DNA from: JANNSX01 sp041397825
GTDB lineage: Bacteria > Pseudomonadota > Alphaproteobacteria > Rhizobiales > Hyphomicrobiaceae
DNA: 64,000 nt
Direction of reading: 5' to 3'
Assembly: GCA_041397825.1 (NCBI GenBank)
Contig: JAWKVX010000007.1
Span: 248,001-312,000 of the forward strand
Shown here: positions 47,506-55,469 of the stretch, piece by piece
Numbering within the stretch: position 1 is the first letter of the stretch
Layout of the letters: each line of letters starts with the position of its first letter
Program-made: the position numbers and the translations under genes
The notes under the pieces: model-generated
What the model saw: only the letters and a program-made list of their open reading frames with translations
Database searches by the model: none
Told to the model about the DNA's origin: nothing

Positions 47506-49389
47506 CTAGGGCAACCCGGCGCTTCTGAGCGCCGCAACGAAGGCGTCCTGGTCCGATGGCTTCCTGTAAGGGTGAATTCGTCTGGCGTGCTCGGCCTCGA
47601 ACCCGGGCGAAGCCTTCAACAACTCCTGCGCCAAACTTTGTGCTTCTTCCAAATGACCGGCTTCGACATAGGCGACGATCAGTTGGGTCGTCGGTGCAGG
47701 GACGATCAAGCCGCCGAGTTTCCGCCGATGCTGCAGAAGGGTATCGATAGCCTGCTCGTAGGACCCTGCGCTCCGGTAGTTGAGGCCAAGGAAGTAGAGC
47801 ATCGGCAGGCTATCGGGGTCCATGCGCATTGCCTGGCGGACCTGCTCCAGGCCTTCTACGGGTTGGCCGGCATAGGCAAGAACACGCCCGAAATGTCCGC
47901 GCATCAAGGTATCACCAGGTGCGAGTTCGACCGCCCTGCGAGAGGCTGCCAATGCGGCGTCGAAATCGCCTGTCCTGTATTTCACCTCTGCCAGACTGTC
48001 CCATGCGGGACCAAAATTCGGATCGAGCTTGACAGCCGTTTCGGCGAACTCGAGCGCCCGGGCGACGCGAGCTTCGGTATCGGTCTGTCCCGCCACCGAA
48101 TCGAACGCCATTAGCATGAGGACGAACGAGGCGCCCGCGTAGCCGCCGGCAAACTGCGGGTCGAGTTCGATGGCGCGCGAGAAACTTGCGAGTGCCGCCG
48201 CGAGATTGGCCGGTGTCGGTGGAATGCGCTCGGCACGACCGCGTACGTACGCATCGTAGGCTTCGAGCTTTGGCGTGTAGGTCCGCGCCTTGAGCGCCGG
48301 GGTTCCACCGCCGACCGCCCTTTCAAGAGCCACCAGGACCTTTTGCGATATAGAGTCCTGAATGGAGAAAATATCCTCTTCTGCGGCATCGAATCTTTCA
48401 GACCAGACTTGGTTGCCGGTTGCTGTATCGATCAGGTTTGCCGTGACGCGTACCTTGCCGCCGGACCGCCGGACGGTGCCCGCGAGCACATGACCGATGC
48501 CGCTCTTCGCCGCGACGGATATGATATCTGCCTCTTTCGAGAATAGCCGGTTCACGACGGAGCGGGAGATCACGGAAACTCCGGGCGTGTTCGACAACAC
48601 GGATGATATGTCTTCGCTGATCCCGGCGACAAAATAGACTTGCCGTTCGTCACCGGAAAGGTTTTCGAACGGTAGAACAGCGACCTTCGATCCGCTGTTC
48701 TGCGCGGCCGAGGTGCCTGGCGCTGGTGCGACCGCGAAATCGGGCTGGCCCAATCCCCACCAGGTGCTGGCACCAAATCCTGTAGCGACCAAGGCTGCCG
48801 CGAGCATTCCAACTCGCAGTTGTTGTTTACGCAACTTCTTGGCCGTCACTGCGGCGACTGCGCGCTTGTCTTGTACGACGTTGAACACTCGAACCGGTCG
48901 GGCAATGTTCTTCACTTCCACATCGCCCAGGTCGGCAAGGTGCAAATCCAGTCGGTCGCGCACCTGGTCCCGTACGGCACGGGAAATGGCAATACCGCCT
49001 GGCTCCGCCAGCGCCTCGATTCGCGCGGCAACGTTGACTCCGTCGCCGAGCAAGTCGTTACCCTCGACGACCACGTCGCCGATATTGATGCCAATCCGGA
49101 AGTTCAGTCGCCGGGCGGGCTCGATGTTGCGATTGCGATTGGCAATGGCCAACTGCACATCCTGGGCAAACCGCAAGGCGTCCACCGCGCTGGAGAATTC
49201 GACAAGCAGGCTGTCGCCGGCCGTATTCGCCACACGGCCGTTGTAGGTATCAATGGCAGGATCGATCACCGACGTGCGATGGCTGCGCAGCGCAGCAACG
49301 GTGGCCTCTTCGTCTGCTGCCATCAACCGGCTATAGCCTGCAACATCCATGGCCACGATGGCAGCAAGCCGTCGAGTCACCGCGGCCAT
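47506..49389 (-). CDS. Class III adenylate/guanylate cyclase with TolB-like and TPR regions
   Basis: The 627-residue protein has an N-terminal class III cyclase domain (about 5-172). Metal-binding aspartates are Asp15 (AMDVAGYSRLM) and Asp59 (NTAGDSLL). The transition-state pair Asn119/Arg123 is in GDGVNVAARIEALA. One membrane helix (about 191-213) follows. Next comes a TolB/FlgO-like segment starting KVAVLPFENLSGDERQVYFVAGISEDI (about 235-380), then tetratricopeptide repeats to the end. The catalytic domain should be cytoplasmic and the TPRs periplasmic. It presumably makes cAMP, but the substrate-choosing residues are not certain from sequence alone. Such cyclases are often multiplied in rhizobia. 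It stands alone, with its promoter in 49390-49648. Confidence 0.9.
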   Translation of the reverse strand: MAAVTRRLAAIVAMDVAGYSRLMAADEEATVAALRSHRTSVIDPAIDTYNGRVANTAGDSLLVEFSSAVDALRFAQDVQLAIANRNRNIEPARRLNFRIGINIGDVVVEGNDLLGDGVNVAARIEALAEPGGIAISRAVRDQVRDRLDLHLADLGDVEVKNIARPVRVFNVVQDKRAVAAVTAKKLRKQQLRVGMLAAALVATGFGASTWWGLGQPDFAVAPAPGTSAAQNSGSKVAVLPFENLSGDERQVYFVAGISEDISSVLSNTPGVSVISRSVVNRLFSKEADIISVAAKSGIGHVLAGTVRRSGGKVRVTANLIDTATGNQVWSERFDAAEEDIFSIQDSISQKVLVALERAVGGGTPALKARTYTPKLEAYDAYVRGRAERIPPTPANLAAALASFSRAIELDPQFAGGYAGASFVLMLMAFDSVAGQTDTEARVARALEFAETAVKLDPNFGPAWDSLAEVKYRTGDFDAALAASRRAVELAPGDTLMRGHFGRVLAYAGQPVEGLEQVRQAMRMDPDSLPMLYFLGLNYRSAGSYEQAIDTLLQHRRKLGGLIVPAPTTQLIVAYVEAGHLEEAQSLAQELLKASPGFEAEHARRIHPYRKPSDQDAFVAALRSAGLP

Positions 49390-49648
49390 TCAGGCGTCCT
49401 CTCGATGGGTTGCCAGCGTTCCGCAAGATACAGCGGAGACGCACCAAATTATAGCGAAGCAGCGCCTTCTACAACTGGCCGGGCCGTCTCGGACGACGGC
49501 TCGGCTGACTGTTCCGCCGGCCACCAAGCTACAGCGAACCTGAACTTCCGGTTGTGAGATCGTCGAAACTGATACGGCGCACCAGCCGAAACAAGCTGAT
49601 CGTCTCTACTTGGCCCGTTGCTGACATCGGGACAGTGTTTGGCGGGGT

Positions 49649-50863
49649 CTACCTATTCTGCCGCCGATAACCCATGCTGACGCTGGCCGAGGCCATTGCA
49701 GCGAGCCAAGACTCATCGCGTGATTTCTCGCCGAACCGCGACGGATCGAGGCCCGACACGTCGAAGTCGGGCATGCGGCCCATCACCTGGCTCGCGATCG
49801 CTGCGCCCGCCATCGCTGACCACGTCACGCCGGCCGAGTTGAGGGCTGTCGCGACGTGGAGGCCATCGATCTCTTTGATGGGCCCGACGAGCGGCAGGCC
49901 GTCCGGCGTGAAGCTCTCGGGACCGTTGATGAAACGGCGGACGGGTGCTTTTGCGAGCGCGGGGAACAGCGAAATCGCGCCCTCGAAGTTCGGCGCGATC
50001 TTCTCCGCGTCCGGATCGAACAAAGTGAACGAGAACGGCTCCGGGATCGTGTCGGGATCGCGCGCCTTGGCGTTCTCGTCAAAGAAGCCGACCAGGAAGC
50101 CGCCGACCTCCTCACGACCATAGATCAGGTGATCGGGCGCGACGAAGGAGGGCGTGTCGCGCGGGAGCCGCGGGTTCACATCGGCAATCAAATACATGTG
50201 CTCGCAGGGCCATTGCGCCAGTGCGATGCCGAGCGGCAGGAGGAGGGCGCGAGACCACAGGCCGGCGGCCACGACCAAGACGTCGGCCGCGATGTGCTCG
50301 CCGTTGGTGACGACGCCCGAGATGCGCCCGCCTTTCAACCGGACTTCCTCGACCTTGGTGCCTTCGCGGATCGTTGCCCCGGCCATCCGTGCAGCCTTTG
50401 CGTAGGCCGAAGTGATGTCCGCCGGATTGAGCCGTCCACTCACTGGATTGAGCCAGATACCCTTGGCTGCCGATGGATCGAGAAGTGGGTTGAGGCGCCT
50501 TGCCTCCGCGCCCTCGATCCAGCGCCCGGCGACGCCGCGGTCCTTGGAGACCTCCGCGAAGCCCTCGAAGGTCGCCAGGGTTTCGTCGGTAGTGGCGATG
50601 AATTGCCGGCCGGTTGTGAGCCAGCCGGTGTCTTGGCCCGTGAGTTTCGGCAGCCGCTCAACTGTCTCGAGCATCTGCAACACGGGTTGGTCGTGAAAAT
50701 ACGAGGGCTTCCACGTGATGTTACCGGCCGAGTGCCAAGTGGTGCCCGAGCCGAGCCTGTCGCGCTCGAGAAGTGTGACCTCGCCGGCGCCGGCCTCGGT
50801 CAGATGAAAGGCGACGCTCGCCCCGATTACGCCGCCACCAACAACGACAATCCGCCGAGCCAT
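49649..50863 (-). CDS. FAD-dependent oxidoreductase, D-amino-acid-oxidase/sarcosine-dehydrogenase-like
   Basis: A DAO-superfamily flavoprotein of 404 residues. The Rossmann FAD motif VVVGGGVIGASVAFHL is near residues 6-21, and GSGTTWHSAGNITWKPSYF resembles the histidine-flavin linkage region of dimethylglycine and sarcosine dehydrogenases. GLPLVGPIKEIDGLHVATALNSAGVT is the C-terminal FAD contact. It corresponds to the flavin domain only, without the folate-binding aminomethyltransferase half. The likely substrate is an N-methylated or secondary amino acid, but this is not determinable from the sequence. It lies 165 bases downstream of ctrA on the same strand, beyond a terminator. Confidence 0.87.
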   Translation of the reverse strand: MARRIVVVGGGVIGASVAFHLTEAGAGEVTLLERDRLGSGTTWHSAGNITWKPSYFHDQPVLQMLETVERLPKLTGQDTGWLTTGRQFIATTDETLATFEGFAEVSKDRGVAGRWIEGAEARRLNPLLDPSAAKGIWLNPVSGRLNPADITSAYAKAARMAGATIREGTKVEEVRLKGGRISGVVTNGEHIAADVLVVAAGLWSRALLLPLGIALAQWPCEHMYLIADVNPRLPRDTPSFVAPDHLIYGREEVGGFLVGFFDENAKARDPDTIPEPFSFTLFDPDAEKIAPNFEGAISLFPALAKAPVRRFINGPESFTPDGLPLVGPIKEIDGLHVATALNSAGVTWSAMAGAAIASQVMGRMPDFDVSGLDPSRFGEKSRDESWLAAMASASVSMGYRRQNR

Positions 50864-50975
50864 GCCTTACCTCATCACGGGCAGATACGGTCCGGCGATG
50901 ATCGCACGCTTGTCTGGTCCTGCAACTGACCTTTGGGCGGGGCAGGTCCGCAATCGGAGGGCCTGAAAACGCTGC

Positions 50976-50994
50976 GGGACCCTCGAGGGGTCCC
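50976..50994 (-). terminator. Terminator-like hairpin after ctrA
   Basis: GGGACCC/GGGTCCC arms with a five-base loop lie 33 bases past the ctrA stop on the minus strand, followed on that strand by GTTTTC. It probably separates ctrA from the downstream oxidoreductase gene. Confidence 0.6.
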
Positions 50995-51027
50995 ACAGGT
51001 GTTTCAATTGATCGGGCAGTGGGGCTC

Positions 51028-51723
51028 TCAGGCCGCCACCGTTGCATCTTCTGGATTGCGGAGGACGTAGCCTCGTCCCCACACGGTCTCGATGTAGTGA
51101 TGTCCGCCAGTCGCTGCCGCGAGCTTTTTGCGGAGTTTGCAGATGAACACGTCGATGATCTTGAGCTCCGGCTCGTCCATGCCGCCGTAGAGATGATTGA
51201 GAAACATCTCTTTGGTGAGAGTCGTGCCCTTGCGGAGCGAGAGAAGCTCCAGCATCTGGTACTCTTTGCCGGTCAAATGAACGCGCTGGCCGGCCACCTC
51301 GACGGTCTTGGTGTCGAGGTTGACCACAAGATCGCCGGTCTGGATGACCGACTGAGCGTGGCCCTTGGATCGACGGACGATCGCGTGGATCCGGGCCACG
51401 AGCTCGTCCTTGTGAAATGGCTTCGTCATGTAGTCGTCGGCGCCGACGCCGAGACCACGCACCTTGTCGTCGATGCCTGCGAGGCCGGACAGGATGAGGA
51501 TCGGGGTCTGCACCTTGGAGACCCTGAGAGTCTTCAGCACGTCGTAGCCGCTCACATCCGGCAAGTTGAGATCGAGAAGAATAATGTCGTAGTCGTAGAG
51601 CTTGCCGAGATCGACCCCTTCCTCGCCAAGATCTGTTTGATAAACGTTGAAGCCTTCGGACTGAAGCATCAACTCGATGCTTTGCGCGGTTGCGCTATCG
51701 TCCTCAATGAGCAAAACCCTCAT
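51028..51723 (-). CDS. ctrA: Cell cycle transcriptional regulator CtrA
   Basis: CtrA is the OmpR-type master response regulator of alphaproteobacterial cell cycle and motility. In the receiver domain Asp51 (IILLDLNLPDVSGYDVL) is the phosphoacceptor, with Asp8/Asp9 and Lys101 (DYMTKPFHKDEL) completing the site. The winged-helix domain (about 126-226) has the strongly conserved LTGKEYQMLELLSLRKGTTLTKEMFLNHLYGGMDEPE and VWGRGYVL. I chose MRVLLIEDD at 51723, the universal CtrA start; the longer frame to 51813 covers promoter DNA. 231 residues. Confidence 0.98.
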   Translation of the reverse strand: MRVLLIEDDSATAQSIELMLQSEGFNVYQTDLGEEGVDLGKLYDYDIILLDLNLPDVSGYDVLKTLRVSKVQTPILILSGLAGIDDKVRGLGVGADDYMTKPFHKDELVARIHAIVRRSKGHAQSVIQTGDLVVNLDTKTVEVAGQRVHLTGKEYQMLELLSLRKGTTLTKEMFLNHLYGGMDEPELKIIDVFICKLRKKLAAATGGHHYIETVWGRGYVLRNPEDATVAA

Positions 51724-52404
51724 CTCAGTTCCTCTGTCTTCGACCGTATCGATCGCTCTGCTGCCCAGGCGGTCACGCAACGAACCGTTCAACTTTGTTA
51801 ATCCAACCGACAACTTAACCGTCAGAGGTTAACAAACCCTAATATCCATGAAGAAATACTAGCTTTTCATGGATACCGGTTTTGGACTGATCCGGATGAG
51901 GTCGGAACGAGATCCTGGCCGGCACGACTGACGCGACAGATAACCTTGGATACACAGCAGGCAACGCCATTCCACTGCGCTCGGACAGGGCACAGCGTCT
52001 CACTTTCGCCAAAGGCGATATGGGATTGCCTCGGATCAGACAATTCCGCCCTGCGCCGAGCCCGGCCTATGGCTTGCCGAGCCGCGATTCAAAGCTGCGA
52101 ATCACCTGTTGATAAGTAGGTATCAGAATTCGCGGGCAGTCCCAATGGCCTTGCCGCAACGATCATCTGACCGGCCTGGGGTGATTGGCATGGTTAGGCG
52201 CCCGGGGAGCAAAAGAACTGTTGGTTTACTGTGACTTAAGTGGTTGGTGGCATCATGGCAACGGTCGCGACTCGACGTAGGCGCTCGAACTCCTTGAGTG
52301 CGAAGTCTGATTCGCAAAAAGAGCCAGCGTCCGTTTCGTCGCAGCCTGGCATGGGCCTTGCTAGCGGATCAGGCAGACGTTCGAAGATGTTTGGGGTGTC
52401 GAAC
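51724..52404. promoter_or_regulatory. ctrA / fliJ-like divergent control region
   Basis: A 681-base divergent region. Near ctrA there are clustered TTAA half-sites (51799-51802, 51815-51818, 51829-51832). One overlaps a TTAA-N7-TAAT arrangement at 51829-51843, an imperfect version of the CtrA box TTAA-N7-TTAA. A 10-bp inverted repeat lies at 51843-51852/51866-51875. Two GANTC sites (GATTC 52086-52090, GAATC 52099-52103) are candidate CcrM methylation sites; CcrM control of a ctrA promoter is known in Caulobacter. A CTTAAG is at 52235-52240, upstream of the fliJ-like gene. The frame from ATG 52255 could extend that gene by 50 residues. Confidence 0.55.
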
Positions 52405-52815
52405 ATGAAGCCGCGCGAAAGCCTGCTCCGGGTCCGTCAGTTCGAGATCGAGGAGAAGCGGCAGCAGGCCGCCGATCTCGAAAGCATGATCAACGATTTC
52501 CGCCGTATGGCCGCGGACCTCGATCTGCAGATCGAGGCCGAGCACCAGAAGAGCGGGATTCGCGACGTCAATCACTTTGCCTATCCGCCGTTCGCCAAGG
52601 CGGCTCGCCAGCGCCGCGACAACCTGACGACCTCGGTCGAGGATCTGATGGGCAAGCTCAACGCGACCAAGAGCGACTTGGCGAGCCTCGAAGAGGAGCT
52701 TCGGCGCTCCGAGGCCGCGGGAGAGCGGAGCGAGGAGCGGCATCGCTTCTCTCGTCGCCCAAGCCCCCGGTCGCGCCGGTCCATTGTCGGCCCAGGTCCG
52801 CAACGGAGCGCCTGA
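52405..52815 (+). CDS. fliJ: FliJ-like flagellar export chaperone
   Basis: A 136-residue coiled-coil protein starting MKPRESLLRVRQFEIEEKRQ, with MINDFRRMAADLDLQIEAEH, HFAYPPFAKAARQRRDNL, and a second helix to about residue 110. This pattern matches the rhizobial FliJ-type protein encoded next to ctrA, a soluble component of the flagellar type III export apparatus. The C-terminus (about 115-136) is Arg/Ser-rich and variable. The frame is open upstream to ATG 52255, but the extra Ser/Arg-rich residues look non-homologous. Divergent transcription from ctrA suggests CtrA control. No other flagellar genes are in the window. Confidence 0.75.
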   Translation: MKPRESLLRVRQFEIEEKRQQAADLESMINDFRRMAADLDLQIEAEHQKSGIRDVNHFAYPPFAKAARQRRDNLTTSVEDLMGKLNATKSDLASLEEELRRSEAAGERSEERHRFSRRPSPRSRRSIVGPGPQRSA

Positions 52816-52924
52816 GCGTCGCGCCAGGACCAGGTCGGTTCGGCTTGCCGACGATCAAAATTGCGTCTAAACGCCATGTCCAGGCAGGTTGGCCGCAAGG
52901 GCCAGCGGACGAGGGGCGTGAGCG

Positions 52925-53464
52925 GTGCGGACCCGGCGGAACTTGATCCGGACTGCGTCCAGCGTGGTCATTCCTCTGCTGCTCGGGGGCTGCGGCACGG
53001 CGCCCTCGACCGATCTCTCCGAGGTTTCGTCCATTCTGGAGCCGGGCAGCCCCGAGGTGCCAGGGAGCCCCGTCGGGGCCTATACACGGATCGCGCGAGG
53101 GCTCAAGGGGTGCTGGTTGGCACCCACCGCGCCGCTCGGATACGCCAAAGCTTACGTCTTCGCCGCCGAGGCCGAGCCAGCGGACCGTGGCGGCAAGGCT
53201 TTCATCGTCATCTATGAACGGACGCCGGTGGGCGAGCGCGGCCTCAAAGCGTTCGCCGTCGCCTTGGAGCCCGACGGTGAGAACTCGAAGCTCGGGGTGG
53301 AGAATTTCCGCATCGCGGAGCCGTTCGGCAGACAGATGCTCGCCGATGTGCGCCGCTGGGCCGGGGGCGAGGCGGGCTGCACACCCATGGCGCCAGATTT
53401 TTCTCCGGTCGATGAGGAGATGGCGCCTAAGCCGGCGTCGCCCCCTAAGAGCACGCCGACCTGA
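52925..53464 (+). CDS. Putative lipoprotein, function unknown
   Basis: A 179-residue protein with a basic N-terminus and a lipobox (VVIPLLLGGC, Cys at 23), so it is likely an outer-membrane or periplasmic lipoprotein. The mature part has ARGLKGCWLAP, AKAYVFAAEAEP and GRQMLADVRRWAGGEAGC, with two additional cysteines (about 63 and 156) that could pair. The C-terminus is Pro/Lys-rich. GTG start at 52925 after GAGGGGCGTGAG. I do not recognise a family. It is convergent with sciP, 30 bases apart. Confidence 0.7.
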   Translation: MRTRRNLIRTASSVVIPLLLGGCGTAPSTDLSEVSSILEPGSPEVPGSPVGAYTRIARGLKGCWLAPTAPLGYAKAYVFAAEAEPADRGGKAFIVIYERTPVGERGLKAFAVALEPDGENSKLGVENFRIAEPFGRQMLADVRRWAGGEAGCTPMAPDFSPVDEEMAPKPASPPKSTPT

Positions 53465-53494
53465 TCGCGAGGTGCAGAGTTCGCCGTTAGGCAA

Positions 53495-53776
53495 TCAGGC
53501 GCCGCGGTAGTCCTGAATACGCGTGGCGCGCAACCCGGGCAGGCCGTGCCGATCGATCGAGCGCTGCCAGGACAAGAACTCGTCGACGGTCAAGCGATAA
53601 CGCTCGCAGGCTTCCTCGATCGACAGCAGACCGCCGCGGACCGCGGCCACGACCTCGGCCTTGCGCCGAATGACCCAACGCTTCGTATCGGGAGGTGGAA
53701 GGTCGGCAATGGTCAACGGGCTTCCGTCGGGACCGATGACGTAGCGGACGCGTGCCCTGAATTGTTGCTCGGCCAT
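53495..53776 (-). CDS. sciP: SciP, CtrA-inhibitory DUF1153 protein
   Basis: A 93-residue helix-turn-helix protein of the DUF1153 family: RVRYVIGPDGSPLTIADLPPPDTKRWVIRRKAEVV, then VRGGLLSIEEACERYRLTVDEFLSWQ. In Caulobacter SciP is made late in the cycle and blocks CtrA-activated transcription. Its position about 1.8 kb from ctrA suggests conserved linkage of a regulator and its inhibitor. Three CTTAAG hexamers lie just upstream (53806-53847), consistent with CtrA-type TTAA control. Confidence 0.93.
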   Translation of the reverse strand: MAEQQFRARVRYVIGPDGSPLTIADLPPPDTKRWVIRRKAEVVAAVRGGLLSIEEACERYRLTVDEFLSWQRSIDRHGLPGLRATRIQDYRGA

Positions 53777-54035
53777 TGTACTCTTACATCCTGACCTGTT
53801 GGACGCTTAAGCTAACTGAATGCGCTTAAGATCCTCCTAAACTTAAGGGTAAGGAGACTGCAAAGTCCGTGCCAGCAATTCGACGAAATTTTTCGGATCT
53901 TTCGAAAGATGCCGGAAATCCAAGAAAACAAAGACTTTCTCGACGCCTGGACGCCGCCTATAATGACTTCTCCACCTGCTCCGGCTGGTCGCCCGGCCGC
54001 TTGGATCCATTAACGGAACAGATGTCCGCCCCAAG
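53777..54035. promoter_or_regulatory. sciP / mnmA divergent region with three CTTAAG hexamers
   Basis: CTTAAG occurs at 53806-53811, 53825-53830 and 53842-53847 within 42 bases, 30-70 bases upstream of sciP. TTAA is the CtrA half-site, but the spacings are not the canonical seven bases. The rest of the 259-base region shows no gene; the mnmA promoter must lie here too. Confidence 0.45.
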
Positions 54036-55223
54036 ATGACACGCGATCTCGATATGCAGCTTCCCGGCCAGCCGGGGGAGACGCGGGTTGTCGTCGCGAT
54101 GTCGGGAGGCGTCGACTCCTCCGTCGTTGCGGGCCTCCTCAGGCGCGCGGGATACGACGTCGTCGGTATCACCCTCCAACTCTACGATCACGGTGCGGCG
54201 ACCCACCGTAAGGGGGCGTGTTGTGCGGGCCAGGACATCCACGATGCCCGTCGCGTGGCCGACAGGCTGGCGATCTCCCACTATGTCCTCGACTACGAGC
54301 AGCGCTTCCGCAGCGAGGTCATCGACAGTTTTGTTGAGAGCTATGCTCAAGGCGAGACGCCATTGCCATGTGCCATCTGCAACCAGACGGTCAAGTTCCG
54401 CGACCTGCTCACTGTCGCGCGCGATCTCGGAGCACAGGCGCTCGCAACCGGTCACTATGTCCGAAACCTTCTGACACCGGCCGGTCCCGAGCTGCATCAA
54501 GCGACGGACCTCGAGCGCGACCAGTCCTACTTCCTCTATGGCACGACCCGGGAGCAGCTCGATTTCCTGCGTTTTCCTCTCGGTAACCTCGAAAAGTCCG
54601 AGGTGCGAAAACTGGCCAGCGAGCTCGGGCTTGCGGTTGCGGGCAAGCACGACAGTCAGGACATCTGCTTCGTGCCGTCCGGCCGCTATGCGGAGCTGGT
54701 GCGTCGGCTCCGGCCGGAGGCAGGAGAACCCGGGGAGATCGTCGATCTCTCTGGCAAGGTCCTCGGCCGGCATGCCGGCATCGCCAATTTCACGATCGGA
54801 CAGCGTCGCGGGCTCGGTATCTCCGCGGGTGCGCCGCTGTTCGTGGTTGCCCTGGATCAGGCGCGACGACAGGTTATCGTCGGTCCGCGCGCGGCGCTGC
54901 TCATCCGGCGGATGCGGCTCCGCGAGGTGAATTGGCTCGGTCGGGGGCGGTTGGCGGACATTCCGGACAGCGGCTTGGAGCTGGCCGCCAGGGTGCGCTC
55001 GACCGGCCCATTGCGCCCGGCCCGCATGTGGATGCGCAGGGGCGCGGTCGAGGTCGAGGTCGACGGTGGCGAGGAGGGGGTGTCGCCGGGTCAGGCCTGC
55101 GTCCTCTACGACACCGCGGAGGGGCCGACGCGCGTCCTCGGTGGCGGCACGATCGAGAGCACCGAGGCAATGCAGGCGGTTGCCGATCCCGACGCGCGCC
55201 AGATGGCGGGGCTGCCAGTCTGA
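54036..55223 (+). CDS. mnmA: tRNA-specific 2-thiouridylase MnmA
   Basis: MnmA thiolates U34 of tRNA-Lys, -Glu and -Gln. The PP-loop SGGVDSS is at 23-29. The catalytic cysteines are Cys115 (PCAICNQTVKF) and Cys211 (SQDICFVPSG). TGHYVR and ERDQSYFLYG, which recognise substrate, are present, and the C-terminal beta-barrel domain runs from about 275. 395 residues. The sulfur it uses comes through a TusA-type relay in some bacteria; two TusA-like genes are 8 kb away but belong to an oxidation-type cluster. Confidence 0.97.
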   Translation: MTRDLDMQLPGQPGETRVVVAMSGGVDSSVVAGLLRRAGYDVVGITLQLYDHGAATHRKGACCAGQDIHDARRVADRLAISHYVLDYEQRFRSEVIDSFVESYAQGETPLPCAICNQTVKFRDLLTVARDLGAQALATGHYVRNLLTPAGPELHQATDLERDQSYFLYGTTREQLDFLRFPLGNLEKSEVRKLASELGLAVAGKHDSQDICFVPSGRYAELVRRLRPEAGEPGEIVDLSGKVLGRHAGIANFTIGQRRGLGISAGAPLFVVALDQARRQVIVGPRAALLIRRMRLREVNWLGRGRLADIPDSGLELAARVRSTGPLRPARMWMRRGAVEVEVDGGEEGVSPGQACVLYDTAEGPTRVLGGGTIESTEAMQAVADPDARQMAGLPV

Positions 55224-55275
55224 CGCCAGATCCGGCGTTTGGTCTCGAGGGCATAGGGCGGACGCGGCGCCATCC

Positions 55276-55304
55276 TTGACACCCGAAGGACCGGCTCCTT
55301 ATAT
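55276..55304 (+). promoter_or_regulatory. Promoter of tRNA-Met
   Basis: TTGACA (55276-55281), a 17-base spacer and TTATAT (55299-55304) lie 12 bases before the mature tRNA 5' end, a near-consensus sigma70 promoter for a stable RNA. Confidence 0.75.
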
Positions 55305-55316
55305 CCCGGCACTCTT

Positions 55317-55393
55317 GGCGGAGTAGCTCAGTTGGTTAGAGCACGGGAATCATAATCCTGGGGTCGGGGGTTCAAGTCCCTCCTCCGCTACCA
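55317..55393 (+). tRNA. tRNA-Met (CAT), elongator type
   Basis: A 77-base cloverleaf with acceptor stem GGCGGAG/CTCCGCT (the first pair is G:U), D-arm AGCTCAGTTGGTTAGAGCA, and anticodon stem CGGGA/TCCTG around loop ATCATAA with anticodon CAT. The T-arm GGGGGTTCAAGTCCCTC and an encoded CCA end follow. The G-starting acceptor stem and lack of the three G:C anticodon pairs of initiator tRNA indicate elongator Met rather than tRNA-fMet; a CAT tRNA-Ile is less likely but would be a TilS substrate. Confidence 0.95.
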
Positions 55394-55469
55394 AGACTTC
55401 TTGTGACTTGGACGTTGCGGCCGGCGGGCCGACCGCCGCATGCCTCGCGCAAGGCTCCATTCGCCTTCA

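Noticed and set aside
51781..51850. Canonical CtrA box (TTAA-N7-TTAA) in front of ctrA
   Set aside because: TTAA half-sites are present but none has exact seven-base spacing to another TTAA; only an imperfect TTAA-N7-TAAT was found, so no box is called.
55317..55393. Initiator tRNA-fMet or CAT tRNA-Ile
   Set aside because: The acceptor stem and anticodon stem match elongator tRNA-Met better; neither the initiator GGG/CCC anticodon pairs nor tRNA-Ile2 identity features are clear.
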